From Euglena gracilis (taxonomy: Eukaryota > Euglenida > Euglenophyceae > Euglenales), in the NCBI GenBank assembly GCA_039621445.1, contig CP154956.1:22970588-23034587 (forward strand): a stretch of 64,000 bases of DNA, written 5' to 3'. Position numbers and translations under genes: made by a program. Each line of letters opens with the position of its first letter. Position 1 is the stretch's first letter. Under the pieces are notes generated by a model, which saw nothing but the letters and a program-made list of their open reading frames with translations, did not search any database and had not been told where the DNA came from. Positions 54,041 through 62,530 of this stretch are shown here, one piece after another.

Positions 54041-55577
54041 CATGGCGAACCCAATTGGCACACAAGGACCAGGACCCTTCCCCTCGTCAGATGTTGGGGC
54101 CATGTGGATGCAAGCAAATCAGGCGACGCCTTTCCTGAACTTCTCCAACCCCCCTTTGGGTGCCAGCTCTTCATCCTCAGCGGCAACAACCGCAGCAGCA
54201 TCGTCACCAGCCCCAGCTAGACCCCCACCAAGCCCCGTTGGTCAAAATCACATTGCTGGGGTTACGCCATTCTCTGCTCCATGCCCACCATCCCTTCATC
54301 CCACTTTTGAGGAAATTTCTTTTGATGATCGAGGGACCCTTGTATACCTGCCACGTGGAGCCCTCCTCAATGTCAATCAAACCTACCTGCAACTGATGAA
54401 GCATTTCAACAGGGAACCTGGCTGGGAAACCCTGCACGCCTTGTGGGCCTTCCCCAAAGCGGTGCTCTGTCCTTTGCAGCGTGGCGGGCGATCAAACTGG
54501 GCGATGGTGGGGAGAAAAATTGCAGAACGAGCTCGCCTGCATCTCACCCGTCCTGTGTTTGATTCTTGGTTGGACTCCAGCCTCCCACAAAAGCCGCAAG
54601 GCAGACAGACAAGGCAAAAAACAGCACTGGCGGCCAAGGCAACTGAAGAACGGTTCCTCTCCCGCATTGAAAGCCTTGTTGGCCACGGGGCCATTTCAAA
54701 AGCCTGCCGAGAGCTCACCTCTGAAGGGGTTCAGAACAGCAATGACCCAAAAGTGATTCAAAGGCTACGTGACCTTCACCCACCAGAGCCTCCACCGCGC
54801 ATCCCAGTGTCCGACTCTTCCCAAACGATTACCTTTCCTTCAGACCCGGAAAGCACAAAAGAGCGATTGCAAAATCTGCGCAAAGCTATATTCGGGTTCC
54901 CAAAGGAGTCCTCACCGGGCCCTTCTGGCTTGAGACCCGACCACCTCAAGGCCATGGTTGGAGACTACCCAGGGGCTTGTGGAGATGACCTCCTCGAAGT
55001 GCTTGATACCTTCATCTGTCGGGCAATTACAAAGGGTGTTCACCCTGGCATGGCCCCAATTCTTTCCTCCGCCAGGTTGACGCCGCTACGAAAACAAAAC
55101 AAACAAACAGCAATGGAAGAGGATGCTTTTGGAAACCTTGTGGAGCACACGGTGTGTGATGAAGACACTCGCCCAATCGCAGCAGGTGAAACCCTCCGCC
55201 GTTTGGTTGGCAAATGTCTCATGCGCCATCCAACAGTGGTAAACGCTTTGAAAGAACTGAGTCCCCCACAATGTGGTGTTGGTGTGCCGAATGCTTGTCC
55301 ACTGATCGCAATGGGAATCCAACAAATGGTGGACACTCTGCACTCGGACAGAGACAATCGCTGGGGGCTGCTTCAAGTGGATTTCAGGAATGCCTTCAAT
55401 TCTTTGTCACGGGAAAAAATCCTGCAATCCATTCGTAGACGATGCCCAGAAGTGTGCCCTTGGCTGGATTCATGCTACGCCCAACACAGCAAGCTGTACT
55501 GTGGAAACCATTGTCTGCCTTCCGAAAGGGGAGCTCAGCAAGGTGACCCATGTGGACCAGCCGCTTTCGCCTGGGGT
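54041..55577 (+). pseudogene. Copy C reverse transcriptase, fingers to motif B (frameshifted)
   Basis: A long frame through SSPGPSGLRPDHLKAM (fingers; PSG motif), the palm motif A VDFRNAFNS (about 55378-55404) and motif B GAQQGDPCGP (about 55530-55560). Then the frame stops because of what looks like one extra G in the GGGG run at about 55574-55577. Reverse transcriptases of this type copy element RNA directly at a nicked chromosomal target. The sequence resembles the RT of RLE-type non-LTR retroelements (R2-like group). The single-nucleotide shift could be a mutation or a homopolymer sequencing error. Confidence 0.88.
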
Positions 55578-55916
55578 GCAAGACCTTTGTGAGGGCCTCT
55601 CACCCTTGGTCGAATGGCAGGGCTGGTATTTGGATGACGCCCATCTGCTGGGATCGCCAGCCCAGCTGCACAATGCCCTTGCCTTTCTGATTCGCGAGGC
55701 AGCCGCGCTTGGGTTGGCCGTGAACCCTGCAAAGTGTCGATTGTGGGGACCAGCGTTCACATCAACAGAAGGTGTCCCTTGCATTCCCCCTGGCACGCCA
55801 CAGGACAGCCCCTTACATCAAATACCACTGACCGCCTTTGTTGCTGGTTCTGGTTTGAAAGTTTTGGGGGTCCCTGTCCACCACCCCCAAGATGACCGCT
55901 TCTGTGAAGAAGTTTG
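55578..55916 (+). pseudogene. Copy C reverse transcriptase, motif C onward
   Basis: In the +1 frame the chain continues VQDLCEGLSPLVEWQGW, YLDD (motif C, catalytic aspartates, 55627-55638), LAVNPAKCRLWG (motif D) and GLKVLGVPVHHP (motif E/thumb). It stops making sense exactly at the inserted element at 55917, after CEEVW. Confidence 0.88.
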
Positions 55917-56223
55917 GGGGGTGTCTCCCCCGCGTCCCCCCCGCGTCCCCCCCGCGTCCCACTTTGGAACCAAAATTTTGTTCTCGAGACAGCCAAATTT
56001 AGGAGGCTGGTTCCTAATTTCAAGCAAATTTGAGGTTGGTGATTCCTAATTTGGTGTGGGTGATTCCTAATTTTGGGTGGGTGATTCCTAATTTGTTGTG
56101 GTAGAATCCTAATTTGGCTAAAATTTTCTCGTAGCAAATTCCTAATTTCACCGTCCCAAAAATGGCGTCTCCCCCGCGTCCCCCCCCGCGCCCCCGCGTC
56201 CCCCCCGCGTCCCAGACACCCCC
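55917..56223 (+). mobile_element. Introner-like element (307 bp) inside the RT gene
   Basis: Terminal inverse repeats GGGGGTGTCT (55917-55926) and AGACACCCCC (56214-56223), flanked by a 3-bp duplication TTG (55914-55916 and 56224-56226). Removing the element and one TTG gives an unbroken CEEVW-NKRIEDIRR frame. A GT at 55921 and an AG at 56214-56215 lie within the two terminal repeats. Splicing there would remove 295 nt, leaving five extra codons (GTPPW-type) in frame. Subterminal units of CCCCCGCGTC are repeated at both ends, and the interior contains six CCTAATTT motifs. A truncated relative is at 43064-43165. Confidence 0.85.
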
Positions 56224-56227
56224 TTGG

Positions 56228-57556
56228 AATAAGCGCATTGAAGACATCCGACGTTCTTGCACAGTACTTCAGCACCTACCTCAATCGCATGTGCAATTCA
56301 CCTTGCTTCGTTTTTGTTTATCCGCTTGCAAAGTGAATGACCTCTTGCGCGCCTGCAAAATCGCCTCTGCAACAGCGGCATGCAAGACATTGTCGGGAAT
56401 TATTCGGGAAACATTCAGTAGCATGGTCGGCTCCCCTTGCACCCCAGAAGAATGGTTGCAAGTTTCCCTGGCCATCAGATGCGGTGGACTGGGAATCTCC
56501 GATCCACTATTTCAACGTGCGCCTGCCAGATTGTCTCAAGTGGTGGACTTCTGTCGAAGAGCTCCCTCTGTCTTGGGCCTGCCCGCTGCTATGGACATCC
56601 TTCCCAAAGACGTTGACGATTGTTTACGGACAGCCCTCAATGAACTTGGTCATTTGGCCCCACTGCCACAATGGGCCAGTGACAAAAACTTGATCTCTCA
56701 GGCACAGTCTCCACACAATTCTCAACGGTGGTGGAATCAGCAGAGCATGCTTGCCCGCCAGAAAACACTTCGGGACACATTGAATGGACCTGATGCTGTA
56801 CGCTTTGCAAGCCAATGCCAACCTCACGCTATGGCATGGGCCGCTTTGACACCATCTCAAGGACTCCGTACCCTGTTACCCACGGCTGAATTCCGCTGCA
56901 CACTTCATTGGTCCCTCGGAATGACTCTCACACCAATGGAATCCGATCCCAACCTCTATCCCAAGTGCTTTGGACAATCTGATTTTCTCGGACACCACCT
57001 CGTTTGCTGCAAATCAAACTTCATTACCCGGCGGCACGGGGCTGTCCAAGATTTTCTGACAACCACAACACAGAAGGCAGGATTTACAGCCCGTAAAGAA
57101 CAACGAGCTGATGACCGTTCCCGGCCTGGGGACATCTTCATTCCTCGCTTGGACAGTGATGGACCCGTTGCAGTGGATGTGACAATCCGCCACACCCTTG
57201 CGCAAAGTCATCCGTTGCGAAGTGCAGAGAGCCTTTCACAATGGCAAACACGCCAACAGGCTGAAAAGCATGCCAAATATGATGCAACATGCCAACGACT
57301 GGGCTGGCGGTTGATGCCATTCGTCATGGACTGCTACGGGGGCATGGGACAAGAAGCGCGCTCCTTGATGGCCACCCTCCTCAAGGCCCTTCTGGGGCAG
57401 CGGGAAGGGTGGCAGCGGCGTGCCGCAGAAGCAGACATTTGGCAAGGCCTGTCCTTCACACTAACCAGAGAAATCAGCAGACAGCTCGTTTGGAGCTTGT
57501 ATTCTTCCAAAGATGAGATCACCCTGTCTTCCGCCCACTCACCATATTCTGTCTGA
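56228..57556 (+). CDS. Copy C thumb, zinc-knuckle and RLE endonuclease
   Basis: The frame is open from the element boundary to 57556. Order: thumb (FTLLRFCLSACKVNDLLRAC; AIRCGGLGISDP), SQRWWNQQS, a degenerate zinc-knuckle motif (YPKCFGQSDFLGHHLVCC, first Cys replaced by Tyr) then RRHGAVQD, and the endonuclease motif RPGDIFIP..VAVDVTIRHT (PD-(D/E)XK type, nicks the target). KYDATCQRLGWRL, CYGGMG and the terminal WQGLSFTLTREISRQLVW follow. The stop is followed by about 300 bp of probable 3' untranslated DNA. This is the best preserved copy in the window. Confidence 0.9.
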   Translation, partial: NKRIEDIRRSCTVLQHLPQSHVQFTLLRFCLSACKVNDLLRACKIASATAACKTLSGIIRETFSSMVGSPCTPEEWLQVSLAIRCGGLGISDPLFQRAPARLSQVVDFCRRAPSVLGLPAAMDILPKDVDDCLRTALNELGHLAPLPQWASDKNLISQAQSPHNSQRWWNQQSMLARQKTLRDTLNGPDAVRFASQCQPHAMAWAALTPSQGLRTLLPTAEFRCTLHWSLGMTLTPMESDPNLYPKCFGQSDFLGHHLVCCKSNFITRRHGAVQDFLTTTTQKAGFTARKEQRADDRSRPGDIFIPRLDSDGPVAVDVTIRHTLAQSHPLRSAESLSQWQTRQQAEKHAKYDATCQRLGWRLMPFVMDCYGGMGQEARSLMATLLKALLGQREGWQRRAAEADIWQGLSFTLTREISRQLVWSLYSSKDEITLSSAHSPYSV

Positions 57557-58038
57557 AGGCCTTTGAGCCCAAACTCTCAACCAAATAACCAAACTTGAAC
57601 TCTCACCTGCTATTTTTAACCCCTGGTTACCCCCTGAGCAGGGCCACACGGCAAGCCAAAGACAAATCAAGGGGTCACATAGACGCGCAGAGAAGCAAAA
57701 CACAACAAAAGCCAAAACCCGACACAAACACGCCATCCTGTGGCGAAAGAGGTACAAACATCCCCCCCTCCCCGCCCAATATATATTGAAGGTGACCTTT
57801 GCTCATCTTCGGCTAACCACTAACCACTGACCTCCGCACCCTGAACAAGTACATCTCATCACTCTTTTGTACATTACACCCGTAGTATAAGCTACCCGCG
57901 ACCTGTGGCGGCACAGGGAGTCACAAGGGGGTTCCTCTTGTGGCGAGGGCCAAAAGAGACGTTTCCCTGGGCCCGGGGCACGGTTCGGGTGAAGCTGTGC
58001 TACCCACCGTGTAGTACTTTCTGAGAGGTTGGCATCCC
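57557..58038. other. 3' region of copy C and junction
   Basis: Contains CCAATATATATTGAAGGTGACC and CTAACCACTAACCACTGACC repeats, probably the 3' untranslated region of copy C. A GC-rich stretch of unknown origin follows, and the 5'-truncated copy D begins abruptly at about 58039. No gene is evident. Confidence 0.5.
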
Positions 58039-58269
58039 CGCCGCTTTGACACCATCTCAAGGACTCCGCACCCTGTTGCCCACGGCTGAATTCCGCTGCA
58101 CACTTCGTTGGTCCCTCGGAATGACTCTCACACCAATGGAATCCGATCCCAACCTCTATCCCAAATGCTTTGGACAATCAGATTTTCTCGGACACCACCT
58201 CGTTTGCTGCAAATCAAACTTCATCACCCGGCGGCACGGGGCGGTACAAGATTTTCTGACAACCACACC
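58039..58269 (+). pseudogene. Copy D, left part of split RLE remnant
   Basis: Nearly identical to copy C from LTPSQGLRTLLPTAEFRC (56850 onward) through the zinc-knuckle-like region to VQDFLTTT. It is truncated on the left and cut on the right by the 946-bp element at 58270. Close similarity to copy C implies recent origin. Confidence 0.9.
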
Positions 58270-59215
58270 GGAGGAGCCCACACCGCGGTTATCACCGCGG
58301 TTACACCGCGGTTACACCGCGGTTACGTGGGCAAGGTGCCTTGCAAGGTGGTGGAAGCAGAGTTTCGGGGGCGTCGGCAAAATGGGAAATCCCCCCAAAG
58401 TAAGACCACCCGAAAAAAACGGTAACCCCCAAATAACCCCCCCCCCGGTGTGTTCATTTTGGATGAGCTGGGGCCCCAGGGGGGGTAGGGTGGTGACATT
58501 GGTGAAAAGTGGTCGGAAAGATAAGTAAAAAATCGTGAAATTCGGTGAAATTTCAAGTGCCGGAAATTTCAGTCACCACCCTAAGGGGGGGGTGTTATTT
58601 GGGTGTGTGTGGTATTTGACACATGGAAAACCAAAGGAAAACAGGGGGGTGTTATTTTGGCGCTCAAAATCAGCCCCAGAGGGGGGGGGGTGTTATTTGG
58701 GGGATGCTATTGGGGGGGGTGTTATTTGGGGGGTTTACTCCTTTGCTAAATGACCCACTTCTAAAAACGCCAAGTCAGTTCTCTTGAGGCCAGAAACGGG
58801 TCATTATGAGGTTATTTGAAGGAGTCGAGTTAGGGTTAAGGTTCTTGCAAGCAGTTTAACCCTTCTCGCTGAACGTCGCGGGGGGGGGGTCGGGGGGGGG
58901 GGGGACGTGGCAGTTTTGACGGGTCACGTGTGACCTGTGTGACCTCACACACAACGTCAGATGTGACCTACTTTTAGAACTTTTGTGTCCAAAAATAGAT
59001 CCAATTAGGAATTTATCACACATTTTGGCAATTTTGATTCCTAATTTGGGTGCTAATTCCTAATTAGGTGCCATTTTTTGGCTCCTACTGGGATGCGGAA
59101 CTCCTCCATGTGGGGGTCGCGGGGGTTGCGAGGGGTACACCCCTCTTGTTCTTGTTCTCACCGCGGTTACACCGCAGTTACACCGCGGTTACACCGCGGT
59201 TATCTGGGCTCCTCC
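58270..59215. mobile_element. GGAGGAGCCCA element (3-bp target duplication ACC)
   Basis: A 946-bp insertion that splits copy D. Ends: GGAGGAGCCCA and the inverse, 11 bp. Target duplication: ACC (58267-58269 and 59216-59218), judged against copy C, which reads through with one base difference. Four CCGCGGTTACA units lie just inside each end. The interior has CCTAATTT/CCTAATTA motifs near the right end and a nested TA-flanked element (58425-58735). No coding capacity. Confidence 0.92.
58425..58735. mobile_element. TA-flanked poly-C element, AAATAAC motif (nested)
   Basis: Ends ACCCCCAAATAACCCCC and the inverse GTTATTTGGGGGGTT. TA is on both sides (58423-58424 and 58736-58737). The unit GGTGTTATTTGGG is repeated in the right half. 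It lies inside the GGAGGAGCCCA element, hence is younger. Confidence 0.85.
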
Positions 59216-59595
59216 ACCACAGAAGGCAGGATTTACAGCCCGTAAAGAACAACGAGCTGATGACTGTTCCCGGCCTGGGGATATCTTCATTCCTCGCTTG
59301 GACAGTGATGGACCCGTTGCAGTGGATGTGACAATCCGCCACACCCTCGCGCAAAGTCATCCGCTGCGAAGTGCAGAGAGCCTTTCACAATGGCAAACAC
59401 GTCAGGAGGCTGAAAAGCATGCCAAATATGATGCAACATGCCAACGACTGGGCTGGCGGTTGACGCCATTCGTCATGGACTGCTATGGGGGCATGGGACA
59501 AGAAGCGCGCTCCTTAATGGCCACCCTCCTCAAGGCCCTTCTGGGACCGAATCCACCGACCAGTGGCGCAGCCTACTGGATTTGAAGTGTTCCGG
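59216..59595 (+). pseudogene. Copy D, right part of split RLE remnant
   Basis: Resumes exactly where 58269 stopped: QKAGFTARKEQRADD-type sequence, then PGDIFIP..VAVDVTIRHT, KYDATC, CYGGMG and LKALLG. At about 59547 it switches from the copy C sequence to the TESTDQWRSLLDLKCSG segment also found at 49.7 kb, so its 3' end is chimeric. Confidence 0.9.
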
Positions 59596-59930
59596 GGGGA
59601 AGGCTAGTGAACAGATGGGGAAGTCCCATGGAAATTCAGGTTGTACACATGTATATAGGAGGGGAGCAGGGGAAGGGAACAAAGGTGTGGCGCTGTGTGA
59701 GGAGGCAGGTGAGCGGCGCGTCGTTGGCAGTCGGTCCATGGGGCGGGAAGGGAGGGAGGGGAGGGAAGAGGGGAGGGAAGGGGAATGTGCGTCGAGAGGG
59801 TCGGTGTAGCCCTATGTCCGGCCGAAGCCCTTACCGTGGGACAGTGTTGGAGGGGAGCACGATGTATGGAAACCCGGAGGGAGGCGCGCTTGTCTTGCTG
59901 ATTGCGGGCGACTGGCTCAGAAGGCAGCAA
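59596..59930. other. GGGA-rich spacer
   Basis: A polypurine GGGAGGGAGGGG tract (about 59735-59785) and unrecognised DNA between two retroelement remnants. Confidence 0.5.
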
Positions 59931-60320
59931 CTGTGTGACTCAGTTCCTTGGTTATGAGGAGGGCTCCAAGTTGAGCGGCTATCCCGGAAAACAGGGCCAA
60001 GGGCAGGCCCTGTTGTAGCTCCGCCAGGAAAGTATTCCGGGCGCCCCCAGAAGCGGTGGCGCCAAGGCGCTGTCGTAATTCCTCCCACACGCGTTGGCCA
60101 TCTCCCCAAAGGAACCCCATACGCTGAGGATCATGGGGGAGAACCGTGCCCCTCGGGTTTGGCATCGAGCGCCATATTTGGCGGTTTTCTTGAGGGCTCT
60201 GCTACGGAGTAGGTCCCACGAGGCGGGGAGGCTCCAGCTAGCACTGGGTGGCGAGGGGTGGTTGATGCCCACATCAATGGCCCATGATGCCGCGCCAGAC
60301 CAGTGTGGGAGGAAGCCGTT
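59931..60320 (-). pseudogene. RLE-type remnant E (endonuclease end)
   Basis: The minus-strand translation reads AIDVGINHPSPPSASWSLPA, KKTAKYGARCQTRGARFSP, MILSVWGSFGEMANA, then after a frame change WEELRQRLGATASGG and LQQGLPLALFSGIAAQLGAL. These align with the AVDVTIRH, KYDATC, GMG and QGLSFTLTREISRQL landmarks of copy C. It is a frameshifted 3' fragment of a diverged family member, ending abruptly in satellite DNA at about 60320. Confidence 0.8.
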
Positions 60321-61176
60321 TTCGGCCAAAAAAAGTTGAAAAAATCGATTTTTTTCCCGCCCAAAACCATGTTTTTTGGCCTCCCTGACGCGAAAAGGTG
60401 TTTTTGAGCCGAAAATGAGCGGTTTTCCATCCGCCAGCGCCCCCATTTTTGGCCGCCAACACAATGATTTTGGGTCAAAACCGGACCAAAAAAAAGTCGA
60501 AAACAAAACGAAATTTTTTTTGCCCAAAACGATTTTTTTTGGCCTGCCGAACCCGGAAAACCTGTTTTTGAGCCATGAATGAGCGTTTTTCCCGGGCCGC
60601 CAGCCGGGCCGAGCCGGGCCAGGCCGGGGTGGTCTCCTAAGGAGCTTAGTTTTAGATCTTAAGGCTTTATTTAGATTTAGAGCTTAGTTTTTGGGATTCG
60701 GGGACCCCAGCGGGTGCCGTGAATCGGAACCATGTCGGAACCCAAAATGTTGAATTTTTTCCCTCAAAAACACTTTTTTTCACTTTACAAGATCAAAAAA
60801 GTGTTTTTGAGCGAAAAAAAAATTCCCGACCCGGACCACCTCCCTGCCCCCGGCTGGGGCCCGCCCCCCTGGCCGGTGGACTTAGCCATTTTGGGGTAAA
60901 AAAATCGAAAATATTCGAAAAAATTGCCCAGAATTATGATTTTTGACCTCCTGGACCCGAAAAAAGTGTTTTCGAGCCAAAAATGAGCAATTTTCGCCCT
61001 GCCAGCGCCCCGTTTTGGGCTGCCAACCCATTGACTTTGGGTCAAAACCGGGTCCAAAAAGTCGAAAAAATCGAAAAAATTTTATTTATCCGTAACGATG
61101 TATTTTGGCCTCCCGAGTTTCAATTGATGCAGCCAGAGATACGCTCGTGATTTTCGGAATTTGGCAAAATCCAAAG
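60321..61176. repeat. Diverged satellite monomers, inverted orientation
   Basis: Two pieces (about 60321-60600 and 60890-61085) match the satellite of 13.8-17.3 kb in reverse (CAAAACC..TTTTTTGGCC, GAGCCGAAAATGAGC, GCCAGCGCCCC, TTTTGGGTCAAAACCGG). Between them is a relative of the 3.5-3.7-kb dispersed repeat. No gene is evident. Confidence 0.8.
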
Positions 61177-61178
61177 TA

Positions 61179-61624
61179 ACCCCCCCCCAAAAAAATAAGA
61201 ACCGGGTCTTATTTTTGGGTCCGTTGCTGGAAACCTCCAGGGGGGGGTCTTATTTTTTGGGGGGTCTTATTTTTGGATTTTTTCTTGACCGACCCGGGCC
61301 CGAAAAAAAACGTCGTTTTTCAGGTTCCCAAAAACACTGAAAATTTTCCTTCGGCGCTTCGCGCCATGTGTAAATTGGTGTAATTTGACATTTACCATGT
61401 TTTTTTGCACTTCAAAAATCTGAGAACTTTTGAAATTTCATCATTTTTGTGTATGAAATTGGGGTTTTTGGTAATTTTTTCAGGAAAAATTTTCACCGTC
61501 CCCGGCGCTTCGCGCCGTCAAGGGGGGTCTTATTTATGGGGGGGGGGGTCTTATTTTTGGATTTTTGCTCGATCGGCCCAAGGGGGGTCTTATTTTTGGG
61601 GGGGGTCTTATTTTGGGGGGGGGT
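61179..61624. mobile_element. TA-flanked poly-C element, ATAAGA motif, next to an exon
   Basis: A 446-bp element with ends ACCCCCCCCCAAAAAAATAAGA-type (left) and TCTTATTTTGGGGGGGGGT (right), TA at 61177-61178 and 61625-61626. The unit GGGGGTCTTATTTTTGG is repeated six or more times. Its right end lies 16 bp from the first exon of the right-hand gene, so it forms most of the visible intron up to the acceptor. Confidence 0.85.
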
Positions 61625-61640
61625 TAGCGTATCATTGCAG

Positions 61641-61733
61641 AATTGTGGTCGGAGATTGGCCTTGGGAGTTTCCTTTGACCGAAGGTTGGGAAGGCCGGTT
61701 TTGTCGTGAACCTGGCGGCCCTAAAAAGCCGCT
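61641..61733 (+). CDS. Unknown host gene, internal exon a
   Basis: A 93-bp candidate exon between TATCATTGCAG and the strong donor GTAAGA. The frame reads IVVGDWPWEFPLTEGWEGRF then CREPGGPKKP plus two nucleotides. It begins with one nucleotide completing a previous codon, and its last two nucleotides (CT) join the G of the next exon in frame. Exon status rests on splice signals and phase agreement, not on family recognition. Confidence 0.5.
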
Positions 61734-62446
61734 GTAAGAAAGGGGTGGCGGATGCTGGTTCTGTTCGGGGGGATCACCCTCACCCCCCTCAAAGTGTCCC
61801 CCCAAAGTGGCCAAAAAGTTTGGCAATTTTGGTTTCCCCCCCTCAAAGTGACCATTTTCCTTTGGCGCCAAAGGTGCCGAAGGCCAAAATTTGACCCCCC
61901 TCTAGAGGGGCAATTTTGTCGTCCCCCGGGGTGGCCATGTTGAGGGGTGGTGAGGGTAAGGAGGCTAGGCACAGCGGGGGGGGGGGGGGGGACGGGTGGG
62001 GGGGGGGCCTGGGGGGGGGGGGGGGGGGGGGCCGAGGGCGGCCGCGCGGGCGCATCCTAAAATCGGTGATTTCGGCTCCAAAAAGTGGTCATTTTTGCCA
62101 TTTTTGGGCCATTTTTGACCAAAAAAGTGCTTTTTTGGCCGCACGCGGAGCGCGCGGCTCCCAAATTTGCCCGTTTATGTCCGAAAATGGTCATTTTTGG
62201 TCATTTTTGGGCCTCAAAAAAGTCGCAATTTTCGCAAAATTTTTTTCTTGGCTATGCTAGACACAGTGGGGGGAGGGGGGGGGTCCAGGGGGGGGGGCGA
62301 GAGGCAGCGCGGGCGGCCGCGCAGGGGCCGCGCAGGGGGGGGGAGGGGGGTCCCGGACCCCCCCGAGCGGTGCGCCTAGCCTCCTAAGCATCCAGCTGCG
62401 TTTTGTAATTCTGCCTCCCCTCTTTGTCTTTTTGTCTTTTCCACAG
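61734..62446 (+). other. Intron a-b of the right-hand gene
   Basis: A 713-bp intron bounded by GTAAGA and TTTTCCACAG. It contains a degraded inverted-repeat region with CACCCTCACCCCCCTCAA (left) and TTGAGGGGTGGTGAGGGT (right) at about 61777-61956, and the element at 61960-62384. Confidence 0.5.
61960..62384. mobile_element. GGAGGCTAGGC element (3-bp target duplication TAA)
   Basis: A 425-bp element with ends GGAGGCTAGGCACAGCGGGG and (reverse complement of right) GGAGGCTAGGCGCACCGC, flanked by TAA (61957-61959 and 62385-62387). Subterminal long G-runs with GCGGCCGCG are present at both ends. No coding capacity. It lies within an intron. Confidence 0.88.
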
Positions 62447-62530
62447 GCACACAATGGGCTTACCACATCCCAACAAGCACATCGCAGCGGGTCGTCCATT
62501 GAAATGGTTTTTGCAAATCACAACAGAGGT
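62447..62530 (+). CDS. Unknown host gene, internal exon b
   Basis: An 84-bp exon between the polypyrimidine tract TTTGTCTTTTCCACAG and the donor GTGTGT. With one nucleotide from the previous exon it reads HTMGLPHPNKHIAAGRPLKW then FLQITQQ plus two nucleotides. Both phases agree with the neighbouring exons. No family was recognised. The ATG within it could be a start if exon a is not real. Confidence 0.6.
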
